Below, piece after piece: positions 40,755 through 51,412 of a stretch of DNA of 64,000 bases. Every line of letters starts with the position of its first letter. Positions within the stretch are counted from its first letter, which is position 1. The notes under the pieces were generated by a model. It was not told the origin of the DNA and did not search any database. It saw only the letters and a list, made by a program, of their open reading frames with translations. A program made the position numbers and the translations under genes. Source of the stretch: Strigamia acuminata (lineage: Eukaryota > Arthropoda > Chilopoda > Geophilomorpha > Linotaeniidae); contig OX442322.1 in NCBI GenBank assembly GCA_949358305.1, positions 7,562,001 through 7,626,000 of the forward strand, given 5' to 3'.

Positions 40755-42680
40755 ATGGCAACCGATTTGCAACTATATCAAAATCTTCCGTTATCAACTA
40801 CGGAAAGGACATTAGAATCCCTCGAACATCGTGTCTTTTCTGCAGCTCGCGATGGATTATCCAGCGTCTTGTTTACTATCCTAGCAGGTAGGCCCGATCA
40901 TGAGATCACCTATCTCTTGAGCCACATCACGAAGGAAAACAACCAAGAATTCACGCCACTCATTATTGCTGTCATAAATAAAAAAAAAGCAATAATTGAA
41001 TTACTACTATCGAAATTTAAGCCAGTTGTTGATCAAGAAGGCACAGTTTGCATCGGTACCCCCTTCACCGGAGGAGTCACTCCTCTATGGTGTGCTGTCA
41101 GAGTTGGAGACTTCGATATTGTCAAACTCCTAGTTTCAAACGGCGCCAACGTCAACCATCAGACCACAACGGAATCGTCCCCATTGCGTGCCGCCTGTTT
41201 TGACAGAAAGTTGGACATTCTACGATTCCTACTTGAACATGGTGCTAACATTGACATAACCAACGAGTACAACAGCACCTGCTTAATGAAAGCCGCGTTT
41301 AAAAACCAAAAACGGGTTGTGTCCTTGCTGCTGGAAAAAGGTGCCGATCTAAATATCATAACGTATTACGGTTCAACGGCACTGCATTTTGCTGCAAAGC
41401 GCGGCCATGTACAGATCGTGGAAGATCTGTTAATAAAGGGTGCAAACATACTTCGAGATAATTGCGGAATGACGCCGTTGATGAGTGCAGCCGAAAAGGT
41501 TAAAGTGGATGTGGTGGAATTTATTGTATCATGCTGCAATGTATTTAGAGAGGAAAAAGTTCTTGCGTACGAGCTTCTGGGGGCTTCATTCGCCAACAAC
41601 TGGAAAAATTATAACTTGAATAATGCATACTTGTTTTTGTATAAGGGTATGCGACTTCGGTTTTCTCCGAGCTGTCAACCGCTGCTGAAACCGGAGTGTT
41701 CCAAAGTAGAAGCTTATGATAACCACACGGAATGTCAAACGATGGTAGAGCTAGAGTCGATTAGGATGAACGAGGACAAGTTGCACATGGAATCCCTGAT
41801 AATCAGAGAGAGAATTCTAGGGTCACATAATCCACATGTGCATAGTTCGTTGATTTATCGCGGAATACAGTTCTTCAATGTGGCAAACTTTGATCGGTGT
41901 GTAAAGCTGTTCATACATGCTTTACGACTGCGTCAGGACATCTGCCGGGCGGCCTGTGTAGATTTGTGGCGACTATTACAGGTGTTTTGTCGTGCGAGCC
42001 GTGTTGGCTGTAATCTATCATTCGAGCTTTTGAGTGAGGTGTTTAGAAGAGGTGTTTTTGAGTTGGAGCGCGATCAGAACAGGGAGGGAACGGCGAAAGA
42101 TGGCATGAACGAAAGCATTTTTACAATTCTTTATTTACTTATATTAGTCACGAAATCAATTCCAAAGATAACGGATCAAGAAGAAATGCAATCTATTTAT
42201 AAACAGGTGTACAAATTAAATTCTCTCGGCTTAACGACTTGTGATCAGAAGTATTCGCTACTTCATTTAACCGTGCATCCATCCTTGGCAGACGTCGTCA
42301 CTAACGGTGTTTGTAGCACCCCCAATGCAGCTGCAGCTAGACTGCTAATAAAATGTGGGGCAGATTTAAACGTCCTGGACAAGAACCGAAACACTCCTCT
42401 GCATTTAATTGCCGATTGTCAAAAACTCAAAAGGAACTCTATTGAGATAATAATGTGTTTGATAAAATCTGGGGCTCACACGGACATTGTCAACAACAGA
42501 GGGCTAACGCCATTGGAAACTGCAACTAATGGTACCATTAAGCAGATTTTAAGGATTAATTCTGAATTATATCTGAAATGTATCGCTGCCAAAGCCGTGT
42601 CTCTGTCAAATATTTCTTATATTGGTCAAATACCTCAAACTTTAGAAAATTTCATTAAACTCCATGGAGTTTCTTGGTAG
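40755..42680 (+). CDS. FEM-1B-like ankyrin protein, single coding exon
   Basis: A 641-aa protein, close to the 627 aa usual for FEM1B. FEM1 proteins are substrate receptors of cullin-2 ubiquitin ligases that read C-terminal degrons, and in nematodes act in sex determination. The N terminus has FSAARDGLSSVLFTILAGRP, then ankyrin repeats: TPLIIAVINKKKAIIELLL, TPLWCAVRVGDFDIVKLLV, SPLRAACFDRKLDILRFLL, CLMKAAF, TALHFAAKRGHVQIVEDLL, TPLMSAAEK. The FEM1 middle follows (AYELLGASFANN, LIIRERILG, IYRG). Late ankyrins read NTPLHLIADC and GAHTDIVNNRGLTPLETA. The C-terminal box (LKCIAAKAV...IPQTLENFI) matches the cullin-2-binding end. No intron lies within the coding part, unlike typical FEM1B, hinting at a retrocopy origin. 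AATAAA at 42845. Confidence 0.9.
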   Translation: MATDLQLYQNLPLSTTERTLESLEHRVFSAARDGLSSVLFTILAGRPDHEITYLLSHITKENNQEFTPLIIAVINKKKAIIELLLSKFKPVVDQEGTVCIGTPFTGGVTPLWCAVRVGDFDIVKLLVSNGANVNHQTTTESSPLRAACFDRKLDILRFLLEHGANIDITNEYNSTCLMKAAFKNQKRVVSLLLEKGADLNIITYYGSTALHFAAKRGHVQIVEDLLIKGANILRDNCGMTPLMSAAEKVKVDVVEFIVSCCNVFREEKVLAYELLGASFANNWKNYNLNNAYLFLYKGMRLRFSPSCQPLLKPECSKVEAYDNHTECQTMVELESIRMNEDKLHMESLIIRERILGSHNPHVHSSLIYRGIQFFNVANFDRCVKLFIHALRLRQDICRAACVDLWRLLQVFCRASRVGCNLSFELLSEVFRRGVFELERDQNREGTAKDGMNESIFTILYLLILVTKSIPKITDQEEMQSIYKQVYKLNSLGLTTCDQKYSLLHLTVHPSLADVVTNGVCSTPNAAAARLLIKCGADLNVLDKNRNTPLHLIADCQKLKRNSIEIIMCLIKSGAHTDIVNNRGLTPLETATNGTIKQILRINSELYLKCIAAKAVSLSNISYIGQIPQTLENFIKLHGVSW

Positions 42681-43277
42681 ATTAGTGACTATTGATTTCA
42701 TATTTACATTTTGGTTTCTTTTTTTTTTTATTTCTTTAATCCTGTTGGTTTTTTTTTTGTTATACTTTAATCAGTATTGTAAAGGACTGATAAATTATAC
42801 GTACTGTAGAACCTACCAATTTTGTAATAATAGTTGTATAGTGAAATAAATTGGATCTTACTTATACTTTTAAGTTTATTAATTTATTAATTTCATATTT
42901 TTATTATTACAAAAAAAAAATTTTTTATTAATATTTTTATCAGGCAGTTTGAGATCGTCAATTCCACAATTCCACAAAAAGCGATAAAAAACAATTGAAC
43001 ATTAATTTCTCAAAATATTTGACCGTTTTATACACACAACATTTTAGCCCATTTTGACCATTTGAAATAAAACAAAATTAAGATGATATTGTTTTAATCG
43101 TAATTAAAAGATTTCTACAAAAGATTAGAAAAAATCGTATAAAATCATTTCAGATTATTCATTTAATACACGTTGTTAAACACCAAATTTGAAACTCATG
43201 GATTACAATTATGAAACTTGTGGATTTTAATGAAACTTTTTAACATTTCTGGCAGTTTATTATCCGAAATGTTAAAC
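42681..43277. other. Convergent 3' region between the two FEM-1-like genes
   Basis: AT-rich, about 600 bp. Holds AATAAA for the plus gene (42845-42850) and TTTATT (AATAAA on the minus strand) near 43256 for the minus gene. No other gene. Confidence 0.5.
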
Positions 43278-45212
43278 TTATTCATGACTGGCTGCAAAAC
43301 ATTGAAGATTTAAATTAGAACTAGGTTTTAATATATTCTTGACATCAGGGTCAAGTGTAGCTTCGAACGGTGTCAGTCCTCTGCAGTTAATAACGTCCGT
43401 ATGTGCGCTATTATTAATTAGTTGCATTAATAAAACTTTTATTATGATCTTGATGTCACGAATAGGTTCGAACTGCGGGTCACCTCCTGTTGGTATCAAA
43501 TCGCTGATGCGTTTGACGGTGTTGGAACTCCAATACGTTGCAAGTAAATGTAAAGGCGTGTTCATGTACTTATCTACTGCATTTAAATCAGCTCCACACT
43601 TAATTAGCATGTTGACAGTCGCTGGACAGGGAATCCGACAAACGTCACTAATGTGAAACTCGTCCACGACCGTATCCGGGTGCACGATTAAATGTAACAA
43701 TGAACGCTTGCGAGAGTGAGTTGACAAGCCGAAAGAATTCAATTTGGATGTCAAGTTATAAATACGAATTTCTTCCTGCTTCGTCATATTCTTCATTAAT
43801 TTCGTAAGAAGAATTAGTAAATAGGCAGTTGTCAGAATGTTTAGGTCCATTTCATAACCCAGCAGCCACTTATTACTGTTTTCAACGGTCAAGAGCTCTG
43901 CCCGGTTGAACTCCAGCTCTAAAATGCATCTTCTAAGTACCTCGCTCAAGATTCCGAATGAGAGATCGACGCCGGTATGTGTTGCACGACAAAACACCCG
44001 CACAAGACGTCGCAGGTTCATGGTGGCAGATCGACTGGTGTTCTGTCTCGTACGCAAAGCGAACATCCACAGCTCTATGCACTGCTCAAAATTTCCGCCA
44101 TTGATAAACGCCGCTTCGAGAAAAGTCACTGAAGAAGGCTCATCGAGATTATAGGGGCTAAGAATTCTCTCTCTGATCATCTGAGATTTCCCGTGTAGGA
44201 TGTTGTCGCTCGTCTTGGACGACTCCAATTTTTCAATCGTCTGGTGTGCTACATATGTAAAAATCACATTCTTATCCATTTTAAGATAAACTGATTTGGA
44301 TATTTGTCTGTGCTCTCGATTAAAAGACAAGAGACGTGTACCCACAAGCCCGTAATGGTATGTATTGGCCTGGTATTTATTCTCCTGATCGTATGCGAAG
44401 GAACAACCTAATAACTCGCATGCGTCAATTCTATCCGCATCTGATACATTTTCCCGCGATAGAAGGAACTTCAACACGTGTAGTTGCTTACTTGTGGTGG
44501 CAAACAACAATGGTGACATTCCCTCCTCGTTCTTCAGCATTTCTGCTCCTTTCGTCATCATATGTTGCACAATTTCCAAGTCCTTACTCATCGCAGCATG
44601 ATGCAGAGCTGTCATACCGAGGTACGATGTAATGTTAGGATCAGCCCCCTTTTCCAACAGGTAGTGAACGATCTGTGTATGCTTTCGGGCAGTGGCTTCT
44701 ATCAAACAGTTAGCGTTGAAGCCGTTGGACAGGTTGATGAGTGCGCCGCTTTCAACCAGATATTGCACAATGTCTAACCTGTTTCTGGAACAGGCGGCAA
44801 ATAATGGTGTCTTTCCACTGCTAGTTTGGTGGTTTATGTTGGCGCCATGAGTAACAAGACATTTAGAAACCTGGAAATGCCCGGCATTTACAGCACACCA
44901 CAAAGGAGTGGCGCATGCAATGACACGCCCATTCATGCAAACTCTGCATTCCTGATCGACAGATGGTTTGAAGCACGTTAATAAAATTTTTACAACTTCG
45001 AAATTCCCATTTTGCGAGGCAATGGCAAGTGGTGAGCAACTTTGTTCGCATTCATTGGTGATGTGGTTCAGAAGAAGACTGATTTCGTCATCGGGTTTAC
45101 CTGTCAGGAGGTCGAATAAGGTGGTGGACATTCCGTCACGTGCTGCAGAATAAACTTGTCGTTCAAGGGTATCGTATGTTTGGTTTTGATACAAACTCGA
45201 GCAGTGTGTCAT
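43278..45212 (-). CDS. FEM-1B-like ankyrin protein, second copy, C terminus altered
   Basis: A 644-aa protein with the same layout as 40755-42680: VYSAARDGMSTTLFDLLTGKP, ankyrins TPLWCAVNAGHFQVSKCLV, TPLFAACSRNRLDIVQYLV and TALHHAAMSKDLEIVQHMM, then ACELLGCSFAYD, MIRERILSPYN, LLHLIVHPDTVVDEFH, NTPLHLLATYW and AHTDVINCRGLTPFEA. Unlike the first copy, it ends LQCFAASHE and lacks the C-terminal stretch that follows LKCxAAxAV in FEM1B. Cullin-2 binding may therefore be changed or lost, though the box itself is only partly shortened. The middle (residues about 285-330) is also strongly diverged. Single exon, tail to tail with the first copy. The two are paralogues, not recent duplicates. Confidence 0.88.
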   Translation of the reverse strand: MTHCSSLYQNQTYDTLERQVYSAARDGMSTTLFDLLTGKPDDEISLLLNHITNECEQSCSPLAIASQNGNFEVVKILLTCFKPSVDQECRVCMNGRVIACATPLWCAVNAGHFQVSKCLVTHGANINHQTSSGKTPLFAACSRNRLDIVQYLVESGALINLSNGFNANCLIEATARKHTQIVHYLLEKGADPNITSYLGMTALHHAAMSKDLEIVQHMMTKGAEMLKNEEGMSPLLFATTSKQLHVLKFLLSRENVSDADRIDACELLGCSFAYDQENKYQANTYHYGLVGTRLLSFNREHRQISKSVYLKMDKNVIFTYVAHQTIEKLESSKTSDNILHGKSQMIRERILSPYNLDEPSSVTFLEAAFINGGNFEQCIELWMFALRTRQNTSRSATMNLRRLVRVFCRATHTGVDLSFGILSEVLRRCILELEFNRAELLTVENSNKWLLGYEMDLNILTTAYLLILLTKLMKNMTKQEEIRIYNLTSKLNSFGLSTHSRKRSLLHLIVHPDTVVDEFHISDVCRIPCPATVNMLIKCGADLNAVDKYMNTPLHLLATYWSSNTVKRISDLIPTGGDPQFEPIRDIKIIIKVLLMQLINNSAHTDVINCRGLTPFEATLDPDVKNILKPSSNLNLQCFAASHE

Positions 45213-45726
45213 CTCGACTGTTTCAATCGGATGTTGGATTTTGATGTAAACACGAGTCGTATGTCATCTCTATACTCTGGCTCATTGTAAGTGAGTACCC
45301 TGTTCCTATTGGCCGAGCCTATTTAATCCTAACTGTTGCCTTTATACTTCCACCAGGAAATGTAGTTTTGTTGTATTTTTAATTTGTTTGATTATTATAA
45401 TGGTTGAAATGATGTTAATTGACTTTTATTTAGTAATAAAATATTTTAAAAAATCTTAAAGCAATTTTTTTACTTTAAAAAAATCTTGAAGCAATTGTTT
45501 TATGCTGTTATTTCTTCAAAATACATGCTTGTTCAGTTCGTTAAGTTTATTTGTTGCTTTTTCAGGAAGGCATAATGATAATAATGTGGTCCCTTAATAT
45601 ACATAGGCTCATTTTGTTTGTCTCAGCAAGCTGATTCCGAATATGTGTGGTAGAAGAGCCAAAGGTGTGCGGAAATGCCTAAAACTAATCTAAAAGTTAG
45701 GAATTAGGTCTGCGCCTAGACTCAAA
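45213..45726. other. Upstream flank of the second FEM-1-like gene
   Basis: A phrase just before and across the start (CAAACTCGAGCAGTGTGTCATCTC) is loosely repeated 60 bp upstream (AAACACGAGTCGTATGTCATCTC); only the shared pattern is noted. The rest is AT-rich without a gene. Confidence 0.4.
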
Positions 45727-46340
45727 ACTTCGAATTGGAATTGTGCAAGAACCACGCACAGGAAAATTTCCAAATTTCTTTTGCTAGTTCCTTGGTTCCT
45801 CCTCCACCACCACACCAAATTTCAGAACGTCACTCCTCTAGATTTAAAAGTTACAGACATGCAAACATTCAAACATTATCCATATAAACACCCAACTTCG
45901 AATTGGAATTGTGCAAGAACCACGCTCAGAAAATTCCCAAATTTCTTTTGCCAGTTCTTTTAAAAACGACATTAGATTGGATGGACGCCATCCACAGTAA
46001 TGTTTTAGGCCAAGCTCCAATGCCCGAGTACACCGTAAAAAGACTTAGACATGGCATCTCTAGAACAAGGATTCAACTTCACAAAGACAGATGTACATAG
46101 AGAAAGAGTAAGTACTGCTGTCGAGTTGCTACAAGGGCGCTTGGATAGCAGCTACTTATTGAACATTTCCAATGTTTAGAAGTTTGAAATTAGGTGTTTG
46201 AGTGTCTGTAACTTTTTAATCAAGAGGAGTGACATTCTGAAATTTGGTGTGGTGGTGGAGGATGAACCAAGGAACAGGCAAAAGAAATTTGGGAATTTTC
46301 CTGTGCTTGGTTCTTGCACAATTCCAATTCAAAGTTGGGT
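45727..46340. repeat. Diverged satellite units, direct then inverted
   Basis: Direct copies start near 45727 and 45896 (TTCGAATTGGAATTGTGCAA ...). The run near 46165-46340 is the same unit in inverted orientation (ending CTTGCACAATTCCAATTCAA). Block order resembles the 187-bp satellite: a CCAAATTTCTTTTGC block, a CCTCCTCCACCACC block, then CAAATTTCAGAACG. This suggests distant kinship. Confidence 0.75.
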
Positions 46341-46344
46341 GTTA

Positions 46345-46645
46345 TCTATCTCATTTTCACTATCTCATCTTCGCTATATCATCTTCACTATCTCATCTTC
46401 ACTATCTCATCTTCACTATCTCATCTTCACTATCTCATCTTCACTATCTCATCTTCACTATCTCATCTTCACTATCTCATTTTTACTATTTCATTTTTAC
46501 TATCTTATCTTCATTATCTCATCTTCATTATCTCATCTTCACTATCTCATTTTCACTATCTCATCTTCATTATCTCATCTTCACTATCTATCTCATTATC
46601 TCATCTTCATTATCTCATCTTTATTATCTCATCTCATTTACACTA
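46345..46645 (+). repeat. 14-bp minisatellite, left side
   Basis: About 21 copies of TATCTCATCTTCAC with single-base variants. The unit has no stop in any plus-strand frame, hence three overlapping false frames. Confidence 0.95.
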
Positions 46646-46825
46646 TTTTTTTTTTACAATAATTAAAATATTAAATAAATACATTAACAAACCTAAAAGT
46701 AATTTTGTAAAGTTAATGTTTTCTATACAATGTAAAGTGTTCTTTAACACAATAAAATTTAAAGCTAATTTTCATCTTTAACAAAATTTATAAATCCTAT
46801 TTAAAACTTGTAAATATTAAAATTA
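46646..46825. other. AT-rich spacer
   Basis: Short unique AT-rich stretch between the minisatellite and further satellite units. Confidence 0.5.
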
Positions 46826-47109
46826 CAATTTTTTTTGCCAGTACCTTGGTTCCTCCTCCACCACAACATCAAAATTTCAGAACGTCACTCCTCGAGATTA
46901 AAAAGTTACAGACATGCAAACATTCAAACTTTACCCGAATAAACACCCAACTTTGAATTGGAATTGTGCAAGAACCAAGCACAGGAAAATTCCCAAATTT
47001 CTTTTGCCTGTTCCTTGGTTCCTCCACCACCACACCAAATTTCAGAAGGACACCCCTCTAGATAAAAAAGTTACAGACATGCAAACATTCAAACTTACTT
47101 TTTTCGAAC
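46826..47109 (+). repeat. Diverged satellite units, direct
   Basis: Two more units of the 45.7-kb type (GCCAGTACCTTGGTTCCTCC, then GCAAGAACCAAGCACAGG). They run into the 187-bp array through a shared TTTTTTCGAACTTTAAAACT boundary. Confidence 0.75.
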
Positions 47110-50100
47110 TTTAAAACTTTTTAAGAAATCGCACCCGACTTCAAACAGCCATAACGCCGGAACTAAACAGAGGAATCTTCCCAAACTTGTTTTACAACTT
47201 CTTTACCTCCTCCTCGACACACTCAACAAGTTTCAAGACAACACACCTTTTCATACCTGAGTAACACACTCCCAAACTTAGCAACTTTTTTCGAACTTTA
47301 AAACTTTTTAAGAAATCGCACCCGACTTCGAACAGCCATAACGCCGGAACTAAACAGAGGAATCTTCCCAAACTTGTTTTACAACTTCTTTACCTCCTCC
47401 TCAACACACTTAACAAGTTTCAAGACAACACACCTTCTCATACCTGAGTAACACACTTCCAAACTTAACAACTTTTTTCTAACTTTAAAACTTTTTAAGA
47501 AATCGCACCCGACTTCGAACAGCCATAACGCCGGAACTAAACAGAGGAATCTTCCCAAACTTGTTTTACAACTTCTTTACCTCCTCCTCAACACACTTAA
47601 CAAGTTTCAAGACAACACACCTTCTCATACCTGAGTAACACACTTCCAAACTTAACAACTTTTTTCGAACTTTAAAACTTTTTAAGAAATCGCACCCGAC
47701 TTCAAACAGCCATAACGCCGGAACTAAACAGAGGAATCTTCCCAAACTTGTTTTACAACTTCTTTACCTCCTCCTCGACACACTCAACAAGTTTCAAGAC
47801 AACACACCTTTTCATACCTGAGTAACACACTCCCAAACTTAGCAACTTTTTTCGAACTTTAAAACTTTTTAAGAAATCGCACCCGACTTCGAACAGCCAT
47901 AACGCCGGAACTAAACAGAGGAATCTTCCCAAACTTGTTTTACAACTTCTTTACCTCCTCCTCAACACACTTAACAAGTTTCAAGACAACACACCTTCTC
48001 ATACCTGAGTAACACACTTCCAAACTTAACAACTTTTTTCGAACTTTAAAACTTTTTAAGAAATCGCACCCGACTTCGAACAGCCATAACGCCGGAACTA
48101 AACAGAGGAATCTTCCCAAACTTGTTTTACAACTTTTTTACCTCCTCCTCAACACACTTAACAAGTTTCAAGACAACACACCTTCTCACACCTGAGTAAC
48201 ACACTTCCAAACTTAACAACTTTTTTCGAACTTTAAAACTTTTTAAGAAATCGCACCCGACTTCGAACAGCCATAACGCCAGAACTAAACAGAGGAATCT
48301 TCCCAAACTTGTTTTACAACTTCTTTACCTCCTCCTCAACACACTCAACAAGTTTCAAGATAACACACCTTCTCATACCTGAGTAACACACTTCCAAACT
48401 TAACAACTTTTTTCGAACTTTTAAACTTTTTAAGAAATCGCACCCGACTTCAAACAGCCATAACGCCGGAACTAAACAGAGGAATCTTCCCAAACTTGTT
48501 TTACAACTTCTTTACCTCCTCCTCAACACACTTAACAAGTTTCAAGACAACACACCTTCTCATACCTGAGTAACACACTTCCAAACTTAACAACTTTTTT
48601 CGAACTTTAAAACTTTTTAAGAAATCGCACCCGACTTCGAACAGCCATAACGCCGGAACTAAACAGAGGAATCTTCCCAAACTTGTTTTACAACTTCTTT
48701 ACCTCCTCCTCAACACACTTAACAAGTTTCAAGACAACACACCTTCTCATACCTGAGTAACACACTTCCAAACTTAACAACTTTTTTCGAACTTTAAAAC
48801 TTTTTAAGAAATCGCACCCGACTTCAAACAGCCATAACGCCGGAACTAAACAGAGGAATCTTCCCAAACTTGTTTTACAACTTCTTTACCTCTTCCTCGA
48901 CACACTCAACAAGTTTCAAGACAACACACCTTTTCATACCTGAGTAACACACTCCCAAACTTAGCAACTTTTTTCGAACTTTAAAACTTTTTAAGAAATC
49001 GCATCCGACTTCGAACAGCCATAACGCCGGAACTAAACAGAGGAATCTTCCCAAACTTGTTTTACAACTTCTTTACCTCCTCCTCAACACACTTAACAAG
49101 TTTCAAGACAACACACCTTCTCATACCTGAGTAACACACTTCCAAACTTAACAACTTTTTTCGAACTTTAAAACTTTTTAAGAAATCGCACCCGACTTCA
49201 AACAGCCATAACGCCGGAACTAAACAGAGGAATCTTCCCAAACTTGTTTTACAACTTCTTTACCTCCTCCTCGACACACTCAACAAGTTTCAAGACAACA
49301 CACCTTTTCATACCTGAGTAACACACTCCCAAACTTAGCAACTTTTTTCAAACTTTAAAATTTTTTAAGAAATCGCACCCGACTTCGAACAGCCATAACG
49401 CCGGAACTAAACAGAGGAATCTTCCCAAACTTGTTTTACAACTTCTTTACCTCCTCCTCAACACACTCAACAAGTTTCAAGACAACACACCTTCTCATAC
49501 CTGAGTAACACACTTCCAAACTTAACAACTTTTTTCGAACTTTTAAACTTTTTAAGAAATCGCACCCGACTTCAAACAGCCATAACGCCGGAACTAAACA
49601 GAGGAATCTTCCCAAACTTGTTTTACAACTTCTTTACCTCCTCCTCAACACACTTAACAAGTTTCAAGACAACACACCTTCTCATACCTGAGTAACACAC
49701 TTCCAAACTTAACAACTTTTTTCGAACTTTTAAACTTTTTAAGAAATCGCACCCGACTTCGAACAGCCATAACGCCGGAACTAAACAGAGGAATCTTCCC
49801 AAACTTGTTTTACAACTTCTTTACCTCCTCCTCAACACACTCAACAAGTTTCAAGACAACACACCTTCTCATACCTAAGTAACACACTTCCAAACTTAAC
49901 AACTTTTTTCGAACTTTTAAACTTTTTAAGAAATCGCACCCGACTTCAAACAGCCATAACGCCGGAACTAAACAGAGGAATCTTCCCAAACTTGTTTTAC
50001 AACTTCTTTACCTCCTCCTCAACACACTTAACAAGTTTCAAGACAACACACCTTCTCTTACCTGAGTAACACACTTCCAAACTTAACAACTTTTTTCGAA

Positions 50101-50733
50101 CTTTAAAACTTTTTAAGAAATCGCACCCGACTTCAAACAGCCATAACGCCGGAACTAAACAGAGGAATCTTCCCAAACTTGTTTTACAACTTCTTTACCT
50201 CCTCCTCGACACACTCAACAAGTTTCAAGACAACACACCTTTTCATACCTGAGTAACACACTCCCAAACTTAGCAACATTTTTCGAACTTTAAAACTTTT
50301 TAAGAAATCGCACCCAACTTCGAACAGCCATAACGCCGGAACTAAACAGAGGAATCTTCCCAAACTTGTTTTACAACTTATTTACCTCCTCCTCAACACA
50401 CTCAACAAGTTTCAAGACAACACATCTTCTCATACCTGAGTAAGACACTTCCAAACTTAGCAACTTTTTTCGAACTTTAAAACTTTTTGAGAAATTGCAC
50501 CCGACTTTGAACAGCCATAACGCCGGAACTAAACAGAGGAATCTTCCCAAACTTGTTTTACAACTTCTTTACCTCCTCCTCAACACACTTAACAAGTTTC
50601 AAGACAACACACCTTCTCATACCTGAGTAACACACTTCCAAACTTAACAACTTTTTTCAAACTTTTATTAAACTTTTTAAGAAATCGCACCAGACTTCGA
50701 ACAGCCATAACGCCGGAACTAAACAGAGGAATC
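47110..50733 (+). repeat. 187-bp satellite array, left block (about 19 copies)
   Basis: The period is exactly 187 bp (GAAATCGCACCCGAC at 47125, 47312, 47499 and so on). Variant positions (TTCAAAC/TTCGAAC, CTCGACACACTC/CTCAACACACTT, TTTTCAT/TTCTCAT) repeat as a three-unit pattern at the left end: units 1-3 match units 4-6, a 561-bp higher-order unit. Further right the order is mixed. The block is interrupted by the copia element. Confidence 0.97.
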
Positions 50734-51204
50734 TGTAGCAGAGGAGTGCGCTCACAGTATAAAATACTGTGTGTGGAAGCGAGTTTAAATGCCGAAACAC
50801 GGCTAATATGAGCGCAATGACGTGCGCGCACCTCCAGCGCTTGAAAATGGTGGAAAATAAAGTCACTGCACTCTAAAGTGCTCATGAGTGACAAACACAA
50901 TGTAAAAATAAACTAAATGTTTAATAAAAATGAAAATGCTTACATAATGTGGTCCATTTAGATGGAGAAAATACATGAGTGCTTGCTGGCATGCAAGCGG
51001 CCATTGTGATTGAGAGAAAACATACAATTGACACCATCTGGTGTTGGAAAAAGTAAACTAATACTAACATGATGCAGGCAGCATTATGCCCAATGTTAAA
51101 TAATGAAATAAATCCTAATAAATACACTAGGCTGCATAATGCAGTAATACTTTAAGAAATGCGCAAAACAAGTACGGAGGACTGTTTGGCATCGATAAAC
51201 AACA
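50734..51204 (-). repeat. 3' LTR of copia element
   Basis: 471 bp, TGTAGCAGAGG...AAACAACA on the plus strand. Beside it the minus strand reads GAAGGGGGAAAT (51205-51216), a polypurine tract. Confidence 0.95.
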
Positions 51205-51412
51205 ATTTCCCCCTTCGATGGCAAATAGCCGCAAAAATAAAGAACAAGTTAAGGGAAAAACTTTAAATGTAACTTTACATAGAATAATAATAATGGAAAT
51301 AATAATTCGGAACATCGAGCCGGGTACTGTTATATGAATCACTACGGAAGCCCGAAAATTCCCACTGGAACTCGATGATCCTCAAAATTCGGGTAAAACT
51401 AAATTAAGAATG

